A DNA stretch of 64,000 nt from Pseudomonas sp. 8AS (GCF_902506505.1 NZ_LR733406.1:186001-250000), one strand, 5' to 3'. Shown: positions 8,448 through 18,077, counted from the stretch's first letter. The notes: a model not told the origin generated them from the sequence alone. Translations and numbers: made by a program.

Positions 8448-9569
8448 GTGCACATCGGTGTTCCTCTCGAGACCCATGCCGGCGAGACGCGGGTAGCCGC
8501 TACTCCCGAAACCATCAAGAAGCTGATCGGCCAAGGCCATCAGGTGACTGTACAGAGCGGTGCTGGCGTGAATGCCAGCCTGCCCGACCACGTCTATGAA
8601 GTGGTCGGTGCCAATATCGGCGATGCCGCCACCGTGTTCGGTGCCGACCTGATCCTCAAGGTCCTGGCCCCGAGCGATGCCGAGCTGGCGCTGATGAAGT
8701 CCGGTGCCGTGCTGGTTGGCATGCTCAACCCGTTCTGCAACGAAACCATCGCGCGCATGGCCGCCCGTGGCATCACCGCCTTCGCCCTGGAGGCCGCGCC
8801 GCGTACCTCCCGTGCGCAGAGCCTGGACGTGCTCAGCTCGCAGGCCAACATCGCCGGCTACAAGGCCGTGATGCTCGGTGCCAACCACTACCCGCGCTTC
8901 ATGCCGATGCTGATGACCGCTGCCGGTACCGTGAAGGCCGCTCGCGTGCTGATCCTCGGTGCCGGCGTCGCCGGTCTGCAGGCCATCGCCACCGCCAAGC
9001 GTCTGGGTGCGGTGATCGAGGCCTCCGACGTGCGTCCGGCGGTGAAGGAACAGATCGAATCGCTCGGCGCCAAGTTCGTCGATGTGCCGTTCGAGACCGA
9101 CGAAGAGCGCGAATGCGCCCAGGGCGTTGGCGGCTATGCCCGGCCGATGCCGGCGTCGTGGATGCAGCGTCAGGCCGGGGCCGTGCACGAGCGCGCCAAG
9201 CAGGCCGACATCGTCATCACCACCGCGCTGATTCCGGGCCGCAAGGCGCCGACCCTGCTGCACGAAGCGACCGTGGAAGAGATGAAGCCGGGCTCGGTGG
9301 TCATCGACCTGGCCGCTGCCCAGGGTGGCAACTGCCCGCTGACGGTCGCCGATCAGGTCGTCGTCAAGCATGGCGTGACCATCGTCGGCTACAGCAACCT
9401 GGCGGCCCTGGTGCCGGCGGATGCTTCGGCCCTGTATGCACGCAACCTGCTGGACTTCCTCAAGCTGGTCATCGACGGCGAAGGCAAGTTCCACCTCAAC
9501 CTGGAAGACGACATCGTTAGCGCGTGCCTGATGTGCCGCGATGGCAACGTCGTGCGCACCAACGGCTAA
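8448..9569 (+). CDS. pntAA: NAD(P) transhydrogenase subunit alpha part 1 (dI, NAD-binding)
   Basis: 373 residues, starting at GTG 8448 with GGAG eight bases upstream; this gives the canonical N-terminus HIGVPLETHAGETRVAATPETI. It forms the cytosolic NAD(H)-binding domain I of the proton-translocating transhydrogenase, which uses the proton gradient to move hydride from NADH to NADP+. RQ-loop region and Rossmann motif VLILGAGVAGLQAI (about 167-180) are visible. The alpha subunit is split into two genes here. Eleven bases separate it from pntAB. Confidence 0.95.
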   Translation: MHIGVPLETHAGETRVAATPETIKKLIGQGHQVTVQSGAGVNASLPDHVYEVVGANIGDAATVFGADLILKVLAPSDAELALMKSGAVLVGMLNPFCNETIARMAARGITAFALEAAPRTSRAQSLDVLSSQANIAGYKAVMLGANHYPRFMPMLMTAAGTVKAARVLILGAGVAGLQAIATAKRLGAVIEASDVRPAVKEQIESLGAKFVDVPFETDEERECAQGVGGYARPMPASWMQRQAGAVHERAKQADIVITTALIPGRKAPTLLHEATVEEMKPGSVVIDLAAAQGGNCPLTVADQVVVKHGVTIVGYSNLAALVPADASALYARNLLDFLKLVIDGEGKFHLNLEDDIVSACLMCRDGNVVRTNG

Positions 9570-9580
9570 GGAGTAGAGAC

Positions 9581-9895
9581 ATGGAACTGATTTCCCCAAG
9601 CATCTACAACCTGATCATCTTCGTGCTGGCCATCTACGTGGGCTACCACGTGGTGTGGAACGTCACCCCGGCCCTGCACACCCCGCTGATGGCGGTAACC
9701 AACGCCATTTCCGCGATCGTCATCGTCGGCGCCATGCTGGCCGCCGCCCTGACCGAAACCGTGCTGGGCAAGTCCATGGGCACCCTGGCCGTGGCCCTGG
9801 CCGCGGTCAACGTGTTCGGTGGCTTCCTGGTCACCCGCCGCATGCTGGAAATGTTCAAGAAGAAGGCGCCGAAAGCGCCGGTGGAGAAGCACTGA
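9581..9895 (+). CDS. pntAB: NAD(P) transhydrogenase subunit alpha part 2 (membrane)
   Basis: 104 residues with three to four hydrophobic segments (IYNLIIFVLAIYVGYHVVW; AISAIVIVGAMLAAAL; TLAVALAAVNVFGGFLV) and a lysine-rich C-terminus. It forms part of membrane domain II of the transhydrogenase. AAGGAG lies eight bases before the ATG. The stop codon overlaps the pntB start by one base (TGATG), so translation is coupled. Confidence 0.95.
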   Translation: MELISPSIYNLIIFVLAIYVGYHVVWNVTPALHTPLMAVTNAISAIVIVGAMLAAALTETVLGKSMGTLAVALAAVNVFGGFLVTRRMLEMFKKKAPKAPVEKH

Positions 9896-11343
9896 TGAGC
9901 ATGAACCTGATCACCCTTCTCTACCTGGTCGCCTCGATCTGCTTCATCCAGGCGCTCAAGGGCCTGTCGCACCCGACTTCGTCGCGTCAGGGCAACCTGT
10001 TCGGCATGATCGGCATGGCCATCGCCGTGGTCACCACCGTGTTCCTGGTGTTCAAGCTGGGCTCGGAAATGACCGAAGGCGGCGCTGCCAAGGGCCTGGG
10101 CTTCGTGCTGGTCGGCCTGCTGGTCGGCGGCACCGCCGGCTCGATCATGGCCAAGCGCGTCGAGATGACCAAGATGCCGGAACTGGTCGCCTTCATGCAC
10201 AGCATGATCGGTCTGGCCGCCGTGTTCATCGCCATCGCCGCCGTGGTGGAGCCGCAGTCGCTGGGTATCGTCGCGCACCTGGGCGATGCGATTCCGGCCG
10301 GTAATCGCCTGGAACTGTTCCTCGGCGCGGCCATCGGTGCCATCACCTTCTCCGGTTCGGTGATCGCCTTCGGCAAGCTGTCGGGCAAGTACAAGTTCCG
10401 CCTGTTCCAGGGCGCCCCGGTGCAGTTCAAGGGCCAGCACCTGGTCAACCTGGTGATCGGCCTGACCATCCTCGGCCTGGGCCTGGTGTACATGTTCACC
10501 GGCAACCTGCAGGCGTTCGCGGTGATGCTGGCCCTGGCCTTCATCATCGGCGTGCTGATCATCATCCCGATCGGCGGTGCCGACATGCCGGTCGTGGTGT
10601 CGATGCTCAACTCCTACTCGGGCTGGGCGGCTGCCGGTATCGGTTTCTCGCTGAACAACTCGATGCTGATCGTGGCCGGTTCGCTGGTGGGTTCGTCCGG
10701 TGCCATCCTCTCGTACATCATGTGCAAGGCGATGAACCGCTCGTTCTTCAACGTGATCCTCGGCGGTTTCGGTGGCGCGGCTGAAGCCGCCGGCCCGGCC
10801 GGTGCCCAGGAAGCTCGCCCGGTGAAGTCCGGATCAAGCGACGACGCCGCCTTCCTGCTGACCAACGCCGACACCGTGATCATCGTTCCGGGCTACGGCC
10901 TGGCGGTAGCCCGTGCCCAGCACGCGCTGATGGAGCTGGCCGAGAAGCTGACTCACCGCGGCGTCACCGTGAAGTACGCGATCCACCCGGTTGCCGGTCG
11001 TATGCCTGGCCACATGAACGTTCTGCTGGCCGAGGCCGAGGTGCCTTACGAGCAGGTGTTCGAGATGGAAGACATCAACTCCGAGTTCGGCCAGGCCGAC
11101 GTGGTGCTGGTGCTGGGCGCCAACGACGTGGTCAACCCGGCCGCGAAGAACGATCCGAAGTCGCCGATCGCCGGCATGCCGATCCTCGAGGCCTACAAAG
11201 CCAAGACCGTGATCGTCAACAAGCGCTCGATGGCCAGCGGCTACGCCGGCCTGGACAACGAACTGTTCTACCTGGACAAGACCATGATGGTCTTCGGCGA
11301 CGCCAAGAAAGTCATCGAAGACATGGTCAAGGCCGTCGACTAA
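9895..11343 (+). CDS. pntB: NAD(P) transhydrogenase subunit beta
   Basis: 482 residues: about nine transmembrane segments (1-270) forming the proton channel, then the NADP(H)-binding domain III (about 300-482) with VIIVPGYGLAVARAQH, HPVAGRMPGHMN and LGANDVVNPAA. It starts at the ATG sharing one base with the pntAB stop. The three pnt genes make an enzyme that supplies NADPH for biosynthesis and redox defence in the inner membrane. Confidence 0.95.
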   Translation: MSMNLITLLYLVASICFIQALKGLSHPTSSRQGNLFGMIGMAIAVVTTVFLVFKLGSEMTEGGAAKGLGFVLVGLLVGGTAGSIMAKRVEMTKMPELVAFMHSMIGLAAVFIAIAAVVEPQSLGIVAHLGDAIPAGNRLELFLGAAIGAITFSGSVIAFGKLSGKYKFRLFQGAPVQFKGQHLVNLVIGLTILGLGLVYMFTGNLQAFAVMLALAFIIGVLIIIPIGGADMPVVVSMLNSYSGWAAAGIGFSLNNSMLIVAGSLVGSSGAILSYIMCKAMNRSFFNVILGGFGGAAEAAGPAGAQEARPVKSGSSDDAAFLLTNADTVIIVPGYGLAVARAQHALMELAEKLTHRGVTVKYAIHPVAGRMPGHMNVLLAEAEVPYEQVFEMEDINSEFGQADVVLVLGANDVVNPAAKNDPKSPIAGMPILEAYKAKTVIVNKRSMASGYAGLDNELFYLDKTMMVFGDAKKVIEDMVKAVD

Positions 11344-11363
11344 GACGCCTTGTTCCAGCAACG

Positions 11364-11391
11364 AAAAACCCGGCCTCGAGCCGGGTTTTTT
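11364..11391 (+). terminator. Intrinsic terminator of the pnt operon
   Basis: Stem CCCGGC/GCCGGG-type hairpin (AACCCGG...CCGGGTT) with A-run before and T6 after, about 20 bases past the pntB stop. Confidence 0.85.
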
Positions 11392-11554
11392 GTTTCCCCC
11401 GGCAGCACAGCCGGCGCCTGGCGCGAGCGGTACAGTTGCTCAGGAAGGCAAACTGCTGCAGCACAATTGCATCCGGCTGTGACTACAACGGCCACCCGCC
11501 AACCCCCACCATGGACTGCCATAACCCCCACACCCGTGGGAAGGACGCATCGCC

Positions 11555-11770
11555 ATGGAACGCTCACTGCCCCGTACCCAGCCCGCCGAATTTACCAACC
11601 GCCCCACGCCGGCCGCCTGGCTGCTGCGCCTGTTCACCGCCCTGCTACTCTGGCAACAGCGGGCCCGCACCCGCCGCCAGCTGGTCCAGCTGGATGAACG
11701 CCTGCTGGCCGACGCCGGCATCTCCGCGGCCGAGCGCAACGCCGAGCTGGGCAAGCCGTTCTGGCGCTGA
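11555..11770 (+). CDS. DUF1127 family small protein
   Basis: 71 residues. The C-terminal half WQQRARTRRQLVQLDERLLADAGIS...AELGKPFWR is the DUF1127 (YjiS-like) motif, an arginine-rich amphipathic segment of about 35 residues. Small proteins with this domain have been linked to RNA turnover and phosphate/carbon metabolism in alphaproteobacteria; in Pseudomonas the role is open. AAGGA precedes the ATG by about 12 bases. No operon partner is evident. Confidence 0.8.
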   Translation: MERSLPRTQPAEFTNRPTPAAWLLRLFTALLLWQQRARTRRQLVQLDERLLADAGISAAERNAELGKPFWR

Positions 11771-11968
11771 ACGCGCCCGCAAGCTGCCCGGCAGCGGACA
11801 ACGTAGCTACCTGCCGATGAGCCGCAACCGGTCCCGACCATCCTCGCCAGTGAGGGCAGCTAAACGCGAGCTGCGCGTGATCATCTTCGCGGCAGCGGGT
11901 CATCAGGCTTGAACTGCTACCGGCTAATTTCGTCCAATAGGCCAATTCCACGCTTACCCGGAGTTGCC

Positions 11969-12292
11969 ATGCGTAACCTGCTGCCCGCCATCCTCGCCAC
12001 CACCCTCTGCCTGGGCGCCGCCAGCACCCAAGCCCAGACCCTGGTGGCCACCAGCAACATCGTCATCCGCGCGCTGGAGCGCAGCTTCGACTTCACCTCC
12101 GACACCACCACCTCGATCCGCGACATGAAGATCGTGCGCGCGGCCCGGGACGACGCCGCCAGCTTCGTCGCCAGCGCAGGCGAGATCCGCGGCGTAGAGC
12201 TGGAAGCCGCGCTCGCCACCCTGCGCGAACGCCTGCCGGAAGCCCGCGGCGCCTCCGACCAGGAACTCGCCGAAGCCATCCTCGCCCTGTGA
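11969..12292 (+). CDS. DUF2388 family secreted protein
   Basis: 107 residues with a signal peptide (MRNLLPAILATTLCLGAASTQAQ, cleavage near residue 23). The mature part has the pattern SFDFTSDTTTSIRDMKIVRAARDDAASFVAS and LAEAILAL, which I recognise as the Pseudomonas DUF2388 family of unknown function. Its stop overlaps the next gene's GTG (GTGA), so the two are probably co-translated, and the periplasmic DUF4105 protein may be a partner. Confidence 0.8.
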   Translation: MRNLLPAILATTLCLGAASTQAQTLVATSNIVIRALERSFDFTSDTTTSIRDMKIVRAARDDAASFVASAGEIRGVELEAALATLRERLPEARGASDQELAEAILAL

Positions 12293-14247
12293 GGGCAACC
12301 GCCGTGCGCTGGCTGCCGGCCCTGCTGCTGGCAACCGCCACGGCGGCGCAGGCCGAACTGCGCCTGCAGCTGGACACCGACGGGCTCAACCGCGCCGAAC
12401 GCCAGCTCAGCCAGCAGCTGATCGACGAGGCCCGGAGCGCCCTGCCGCCCAGCTTTATCCAGCGCCTCGATCGTCGGGTGCGGGTGCGCTGGGAGGACGA
12501 TCTGCCGGCCAACGCCTACGGGCGCATCACCCGCCTCGACTCGCTGACCCTCAATGCCAGCCTGCTGCCGCGCCTGCTCGACCCGCAACAGGCCGGCGTG
12601 CCGAGCGGCCGGCCGCACGGCGACCTGCGCCGCGAAGTGCTCGCCACCATCGTCCATGAGCTGACCCATCTGTATGACCGCGCGCGCCTGTGGCCGGCTG
12701 CCGAAAAGAACCTGCTGCAACGCTGCCAGGCCCGTGTCGCCAGCAGCGGCGCGGTCGGCCTGGCAGATGAATGCCGCGGCCAGGATGCGCGACGCTTCAC
12801 CCTCAGCGACGACCCGCGCCTGCTCGACCTGGCCGGCTGGCAGCAGGCGGTCGGCAAGCGCGGCGAGCGCGAGCAGGACAACGGGCAGAACAGCCGCAGT
12901 CCCGATCTGTACGAGCTGAGCAACCCGCGCGAGTTCGTCGCGGTGAATCTCGAGTACTTCCTCCTCGACCCGAGCTACGCCTGCCGCCGGCCGGCCCTGC
13001 AACGCTACTTCGCCGCGCATTTCGCCTGGGCGCCGAACCAGCAGCAGCCCTGCGCCGCCGGCTATGCCTACCTCAACGCCGGCCGCGACTTCGCCCGCCA
13101 GCCCCTCGGCCAGCTCGACCCGGAGCGGGTCTATGAAGTGGACTATCTGCTCGCCGAGCCCAACCAGCAGTGGGCCAGTCGCTGGGGCCACAGCATGCTG
13201 CGCCTGGTGATCTGCGCACCGGGGCGGCCGCGCGGCCCGGACTGCCGGCTGGACCTGCAGGAACACCTGGTACTGTCCTACCGCGCCTTCGTCGGCGACG
13301 TGCAGCTGTCCAGCTGGGACGGCCTGACCGGCGCCTATCCTTCGCGCCTGTTCGTCCTGCCGCTGGCCCAGGTGATCGAGGAATACACCAAGGTCGAGCT
13401 GCGCGGCCTGGCCTCGGTACCGCTCAAGCTTTCGCGCAGCGAGCTGGAGCAACTGGTCGAACGCGCCGCCGAGCTGCACTGGAGCTACGACGGCGACTAC
13501 TGGTTCCTGTCCAACAACTGCGCGGTGGAAACCCTCAAGCTGCTGCGCAGCGGCAGCGGCCGCGACGAGCTGCAGGCCCTCGACAGCATCATGCCCAACG
13601 GCCTGCTGGACATCCTCGCCGGCCGCGGCCTGGCCGACCGCAGCGTGCTGGCCGACCCGCGCGAGGCGCTGCGCCTGGGCTACCGTTTCGACTCCTTCCG
13701 CGAGCGCTACCAGGCCATGTTCGCCGTGCTGCGCGAACAGCTGCCGGTGCCGCAGGAGCAGGTCGAGGACTGGCTGCAGCTGCCGGCCGAGCAGCGCCGC
13801 CGCTGGTTCGCCCGCGCCGACCTGCGCACCAGCGCGGCCCTGCTGCTGCTCGAACAGGCCGCCCTGCGCCGCCAGCTGCTGCTGGCCCAGGACGACCTCA
13901 AGCAGCGCTACCTCAAGGCCCGCGAGCAGCACCAGCCCGGTTTCGGCGAAGCCGACAACACGCTGCGCCAGATCCTCGCCAACAGCGGCTTCCTCAGTCG
14001 CCCGGCGGAATTGCTCGACGCCGGCTACGGCCTGCCGCAAGAAGGCGAATGGCAGCGCCTGGAGCAGGAAAGCACGACGCGCCAGCAGACCCTGCGCCAG
14101 CTCAGCGACGACCTCGACCGCGAAGTGCGGCGCCTGCTCGAACCCCGGCGCCTGGCCGAACTGGAAGCCGGCGAGGCCAACCTCAAGCAGCTCGGCACGC
14201 ACCTGCGCGACCTGCACAAGGCCGGCGGCGGGCTGGTGTTGCCCTGA
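12289..14247 (+). CDS. Large secreted DUF4105-type protein with HExxH-like motif
   Basis: 652 residues with an N-terminal signal peptide (WLPALLLATATAAQA). The N-terminal domain carries HELTH near residues 122-126, a zincin-like pattern in TIVHELTHLYDRARLW. The central part (about 285-430: NQQWASRWGHSMLRL...SSWDGLTGAYPSRLF...WFLSNNCAVETLKLL) has the conserved His/Asn/Cys of the DUF4105 domain, which resembles papain-like/NlpC hydrolases. The C-terminal 200 residues are helical and Gln/Leu/Arg-rich. The start GTG at 12289 overlaps the previous stop; a second GTG at 12304 is possible. Probably a periplasmic or surface protein; substrate unknown. Confidence 0.75.
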   Translation: MRATAVRWLPALLLATATAAQAELRLQLDTDGLNRAERQLSQQLIDEARSALPPSFIQRLDRRVRVRWEDDLPANAYGRITRLDSLTLNASLLPRLLDPQQAGVPSGRPHGDLRREVLATIVHELTHLYDRARLWPAAEKNLLQRCQARVASSGAVGLADECRGQDARRFTLSDDPRLLDLAGWQQAVGKRGEREQDNGQNSRSPDLYELSNPREFVAVNLEYFLLDPSYACRRPALQRYFAAHFAWAPNQQQPCAAGYAYLNAGRDFARQPLGQLDPERVYEVDYLLAEPNQQWASRWGHSMLRLVICAPGRPRGPDCRLDLQEHLVLSYRAFVGDVQLSSWDGLTGAYPSRLFVLPLAQVIEEYTKVELRGLASVPLKLSRSELEQLVERAAELHWSYDGDYWFLSNNCAVETLKLLRSGSGRDELQALDSIMPNGLLDILAGRGLADRSVLADPREALRLGYRFDSFRERYQAMFAVLREQLPVPQEQVEDWLQLPAEQRRRWFARADLRTSAALLLLEQAALRRQLLLAQDDLKQRYLKAREQHQPGFGEADNTLRQILANSGFLSRPAELLDAGYGLPQEGEWQRLEQESTTRQQTLRQLSDDLDREVRRLLEPRRLAELEAGEANLKQLGTHLRDLHKAGGGLVLP

Positions 14248-14250
14248 TCG

Positions 14251-14655
14251 TCAGGGGATGGATTCCTCGTCTTCCTGCGGCAACTGCGGGTCCAGTTGCA
14301 ACCAGGGCAGCCGGTTCTTCACCCAGATATGCCGCTGCGCCGGCGCCCGCTCCGGGTGATCCAGGCTGGCCACGGTGATATCCAGGCTGTCCGGGCTGAG
14401 CGTGGTAAACAACGTCAGGTGACAGCCACAGTGGCCACAGAAATAGCGCGTGCAACTGGGCGAAGAGGCGTAGGCCACCGGCTCACCGCTGCTCCAGCGA
14501 AAGCTCTGTGCCGGCACCGTCAGCCAGGTGGTGACGATGCCGCCACTGGTGCGCCGGCAGATCGAACAGTGGCAGTGGGCGATATCCCGCAGTGGCGCAG
14601 CGAAGGTGTAGCGCAGCCGGCCGCAGTGGCAGCCGCCGGTGTGAGTGTCGGCCAT
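14251..14655 (-). CDS. GFA family (CENP-V/formaldehyde-activating-like) zinc protein
   Basis: 134 residues. Cysteine pattern GGCHCGRLRY, AHCHCSICRR and YFCGHCGCHLT matches the zinc-binding GFA fold. Founding members promote formaldehyde-glutathione adduct formation, but most bacterial members have no proven activity. The ATG at 14653-14655 has GGGAGAG upstream and is preferred to a further in-frame ATG eight codons earlier. It is convergent with the DUF4105 gene, with only three bases between the stops. Confidence 0.85.
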   Translation of the reverse strand: MADTHTGGCHCGRLRYTFAAPLRDIAHCHCSICRRTSGGIVTTWLTVPAQSFRWSSGEPVAYASSPSCTRYFCGHCGCHLTLFTTLSPDSLDITVASLDHPERAPAQRHIWVKNRLPWLQLDPQLPQEDEESIP

Positions 14656-14739
14656 GTTCGCTCTCCCGGAGTCGTTCACACACCCTAGCCTGAGCGCCGG
14701 CTTTTGCCCAAGATGACGGCTCGAACGAAGGAAGCCGCC

Positions 14740-15648
14740 GTGACCACCCTCCTTTACAGCCTCTGGCCCCTGTTTGCCCTGATCCTCGGCGGCCTCGCCC
14801 TGCGCCGCTGGGACTTCCCCGGCGAAGCCTTCTGGCCGGCCGCCGAGCGCCTCAACTACTTCATCCTGTTCCCGGCCCTGCTGTTCAGCAGCCTGGCCAC
14901 TGCGCCGCTGGACAACCCGGCGCTGCCGCGCCTGGCCCTGGCCGTGCTACTCGGCCTCGGTAGCGCCTGGCTGGCCCTGCTGCTGATCCGCCGCCTGCGC
15001 GGCTGGCCGGCGGCACGCTTCGGTGCCTTCAGCCAGGGCATCCTGCGCTTCAATACCTACCTCGGCCTGGCCGTGGTCGGCAGCCTGCACGGCCAGACCG
15101 GCCTGGTGCTGGCGGCGCTGCTGCTGGCGCTGATGGTGCCGGCGGTGAACGTGCTGTCGGTCTGGTCGCTCACCGCCGAACGCGGCGTCAGCCTGCGCAG
15201 CCTGCTCCTGCCGGTGCTGAAAAACCCGCTGATCCTCGCCTGCCTGGCCGGGATACTGGTCAACCTGGCCGGCATCGGCCTGCCCGGCGGTAGTGATCGC
15301 CTGCTCGGCCTGCTGGCCGCCGCCAGTCTGCCGCTGGGCCTGCTCTGCGTCGGCGCTGCGCTGCGCCCGCAGGAACTGGCCGGAGAACGAGCATCCCTGC
15401 TCTGCAACTGTGGCCTGCGCCTGCTGGGCATGCCGTTGCTGGCCCTGGCGGTAGCGCACCTGTTGCAGCTGCCGGCGCTGGAAAGCGCGGTGCTGGTGCT
15501 GTTCTTCGCCCTGCCCACGGCGCCCACCGCCTATGTGCTGACCCGCCAGCTGGGTGGCGACGGCCAACTGATGGCGGGCCTGATCACCCTGCAGACCCTG
15601 TTGTCCGGCCTCAGCCTGTTCGGCGTGCTGGCCCTGCTGCCGCGCTGA
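14740..15648 (+). CDS. AEC family transporter
   Basis: 302 residues, almost entirely hydrophobic with about ten transmembrane segments, in two five-helix repeats as in auxin-efflux-carrier permeases. FILFPALLFSSLA and the proline/threonine-rich LFFALPTAPTAYVLTRQLGGD near the C-terminus are typical. The GTG at 14740 (GAAGGA upstream) gives a normal N-terminus; an ATG 36 bases earlier is possible. Substrate, possibly an organic anion, is unknown. Confidence 0.8.
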   Translation: MTTLLYSLWPLFALILGGLALRRWDFPGEAFWPAAERLNYFILFPALLFSSLATAPLDNPALPRLALAVLLGLGSAWLALLLIRRLRGWPAARFGAFSQGILRFNTYLGLAVVGSLHGQTGLVLAALLLALMVPAVNVLSVWSLTAERGVSLRSLLLPVLKNPLILACLAGILVNLAGIGLPGGSDRLLGLLAAASLPLGLLCVGAALRPQELAGERASLLCNCGLRLLGMPLLALAVAHLLQLPALESAVLVLFFALPTAPTAYVLTRQLGGDGQLMAGLITLQTLLSGLSLFGVLALLPR

Positions 15649-15893
15649 ACGGTCGGTCGGCGAAAGCCCGCTGAAAGCTTCGCCCCTTAGCATCGCCCCA
15701 CTACCGGCACAGACCGGTTCGTCCGGCTGCGCGCCTGCGCGCGGCAGCCGGCCAACCCCGACAACAACAAGATGGGTGATTGCCATGCCTCGCTCCTGCC
15801 GCCACTCCGGCCGCTCCACGCCTGCCCTCCGCTCGCCGCACCCCGTGCGCTGATCCCAGCGCCCCTCGCCCAGCCCCGACCGGAGATACTCCC

Positions 15894-17198
15894 ATGCTGA
15901 CTATTCTCGGCTTCGCCATGGTCATGACCTTCATGTACCTGATCATGAGCAAGCGCCTGTCCGCCCTGATCGCCCTGATCATCATCCCCATCGCCTTCGC
16001 CCTGCTCGGCGGCTTCGCCAGCGGCATCGGCCCGATGATGCTGGAAGGCATCGGCAAGCTCGCCCCCACCGGGGTGATGCTGATGTTCGCCATCCTCTAC
16101 TTCGCCCTGATGATCGACTCCGGCCTGTTCGACCCGGCCGTGCGCAAGATCCTCCAGCTGGTCAAGGGCGACCCGCTGAAGGTGTCCATGGGCACCGCCG
16201 CCCTGGCCCTGATCGTCTCCCTCGATGGCGACGGCGCCACCACCTACATGATCTGCGTCGCCGCCATGCTGCCGCTGTACAGCCGCCTGGGCATGAGCCC
16301 GCTGATCATGGCCGGGCTGATCATCCTCGCCGGCGGGATCATGAACATGACCCCCTGGGGCGGGCCCACCGCCCGCGCCGCCAGCGCCCTGCAGGTCGAC
16401 CCGTCGCACATCTTCGTGCCGATGATCCCGGCCATGCTGGTCGGCTGCCTGGCCCTGTTCGGCGTCGCCTGGCTGTACGGCAAGCGCGAGCGCGCGCGCC
16501 TCGGCGTGCTGCACCTGCCGGACGACCAGGAAAAGCACGCCGAGATCAGCGTGTCGCAGTACCCCGAGGCGCGCCGGCCCAGGCTGCTGTGGATCAACGG
16601 CGCGCTGACCGCGACCCTGATGGCCACCCTGATCGCCGGCCTGCTGCCGCTGCCGGTGCTGTTCATGATCGCCTTCAGCCTGGCCATGATCATCAACTAC
16701 CCCTGCCTGCAGCAGCAGAAGGAACGCGTCGCCGCCCACGCCGGCAACGTCCTGGCGGTGGTCGGGCTGATCTTCGCCGCCGGCATCTTCACCGGCATCC
16801 TGTCCGGCACCGGCATGGTCGAAGCCATGTCGAAGAGCCTGCTGGACGTCATCCCGCCATCGATGGGGCCGTACCTGGCGGTGATCACCGCCCTGGTGAG
16901 CATGCCCTTCACCTTCTTCATGTCCAACGATGCCTTCTACTACGGCGTGCTGCCGGTACTGGCCGAGGCCGCCAGCCACTACGGCATCAGCCCGGTGGAA
17001 ATGGCCCGCGCCTCGATCGTCGGCCAGCCGGTGCACCTGCTCAGCCCGCTGGTGCCGTCCACCTACCTGCTGGTCGGCCTGGCCAAGGTCGAGTTCGGCG
17101 ACCACCAGCGCTTCACCCTCAAGTGGGCGGTGCTGATCTGCCTGGCCATCCTCCTGGCCGCCCTGCTGCTGGGCGTGTTCCCGCTGTTCGGCGGGTGA
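15894..17198 (+). CDS. CitMHS family transporter (citrate/metal:H+ symporter type)
   Basis: 434 residues with about 12 transmembrane helices. Motifs MIDSGLFDPAVRKIL, VSLDGDGATTYMICVAAMLPLY and NMTPWGGPTARAASAL are those of CitMHS carriers, which import metal-citrate or similar carboxylates. GGAG lies nine bases before the ATG. The 245-base leader upstream contains a 22-codon frame (15785-15853) but no known riboswitch pattern that I can see. Confidence 0.85.
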   Translation: MLTILGFAMVMTFMYLIMSKRLSALIALIIIPIAFALLGGFASGIGPMMLEGIGKLAPTGVMLMFAILYFALMIDSGLFDPAVRKILQLVKGDPLKVSMGTAALALIVSLDGDGATTYMICVAAMLPLYSRLGMSPLIMAGLIILAGGIMNMTPWGGPTARAASALQVDPSHIFVPMIPAMLVGCLALFGVAWLYGKRERARLGVLHLPDDQEKHAEISVSQYPEARRPRLLWINGALTATLMATLIAGLLPLPVLFMIAFSLAMIINYPCLQQQKERVAAHAGNVLAVVGLIFAAGIFTGILSGTGMVEAMSKSLLDVIPPSMGPYLAVITALVSMPFTFFMSNDAFYYGVLPVLAEAASHYGISPVEMARASIVGQPVHLLSPLVPSTYLLVGLAKVEFGDHQRFTLKWAVLICLAILLAALLLGVFPLFGG

Positions 17199-17297
17199 AG
17201 GCCGCAAGCTCCGGAAAATTCCCGCAAAGCCGGCTAGAATCGCCGCGCAAAGCCGGCGCACGGCGCCGCCCGACTCGTTGAATAGCAAGGAATAGAT

Positions 17298-18056
17298 ATG
17301 GAATGGCTGACCAACCCGGAAATCTGGGTTGCCTTCTTCACCCTGACGGTCCTGGAGATCGTCCTGGGCATCGACAACATCATCATGATCGCCATCCTGG
17401 TCGGGCGCATGCCGCCGCACATGCAGGCCAAGACCCGCTTCTTCGGCCTGGCCCTGGCCATGGTCACGCGCATCCTGCTGCTGCTGTCGATCACCTGGGT
17501 CATGCGCCTGACCGCCGACCTGTTCAGCGTCATGGGCCAGGGCATCTCCGGGCGTGACCTGATCCTGTTCTTCGGCGGCCTGTTCCTCCTGTGGAAGAGC
17601 AGCAGCGAGATCTACCAGGGCCTGGAAGGCGAGGACGAAACCGCCGGCGAGCCGAAGAGCATGATGGGCGGCTTCGTCGGCACCATCATCCAGATCGCCA
17701 TCATCGACATCGTGTTCAGCCTGGACTCGGTGATCACCGCCGTGGGCATGGTCTCCAACGTGCCGGTGATGGTCGCCGCCATCGTCGTCGCCGTGCTGGT
17801 GATGATGGTCGCCGCCGGCACCATCAGCGACTTCATCGACAAGCACCCGTCGCTGAAGATGCTGGCGCTGTCGTTCCTCATCGTGGTCGGCACCGTGCTG
17901 ATCGCCGAAGCCTTCGAGATCCATGTGCCGAAGGGCTACGTCTACTTCGCCATGGCCTTCTCCCTGGCGGTCGAGGCGATCAACATCCGCATGCGCACCG
18001 CCCGCGGACGCAAGGAAGAGCCGGTCAGGCTGCGCAAGGATATTCCGGGGCAGTAA
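17298..18056 (+). CDS. TerC family integral membrane protein
   Basis: 252 residues and about seven transmembrane segments. The TerC signature is seen as FFTLTVLEIVLGIDNIIMI near the N-terminus and IIDIVFSLDSVITAVGMV in the second half, each with a membrane-embedded acidic residue. Members export Mn2+ or act in metal/tellurite stress. AAGGAA precedes the ATG. It is the last gene before the envelope-related region; a functional link to the PspA operon at 25-28.7 kb is possible but not shown. Confidence 0.85.
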   Translation: MEWLTNPEIWVAFFTLTVLEIVLGIDNIIMIAILVGRMPPHMQAKTRFFGLALAMVTRILLLLSITWVMRLTADLFSVMGQGISGRDLILFFGGLFLLWKSSSEIYQGLEGEDETAGEPKSMMGGFVGTIIQIAIIDIVFSLDSVITAVGMVSNVPVMVAAIVVAVLVMMVAAGTISDFIDKHPSLKMLALSFLIVVGTVLIAEAFEIHVPKGYVYFAMAFSLAVEAINIRMRTARGRKEEPVRLRKDIPGQ

Positions 18057-18077
18057 GCCGCAATTTCGTAAACAAGA

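Noticed and set aside
15785..15853. 22-codon frame ahead of the CitMHS gene, as a possible leader peptide
   Set aside because: No good ribosome binding site, no repeated regulatory codons and no attenuator hairpins around it.
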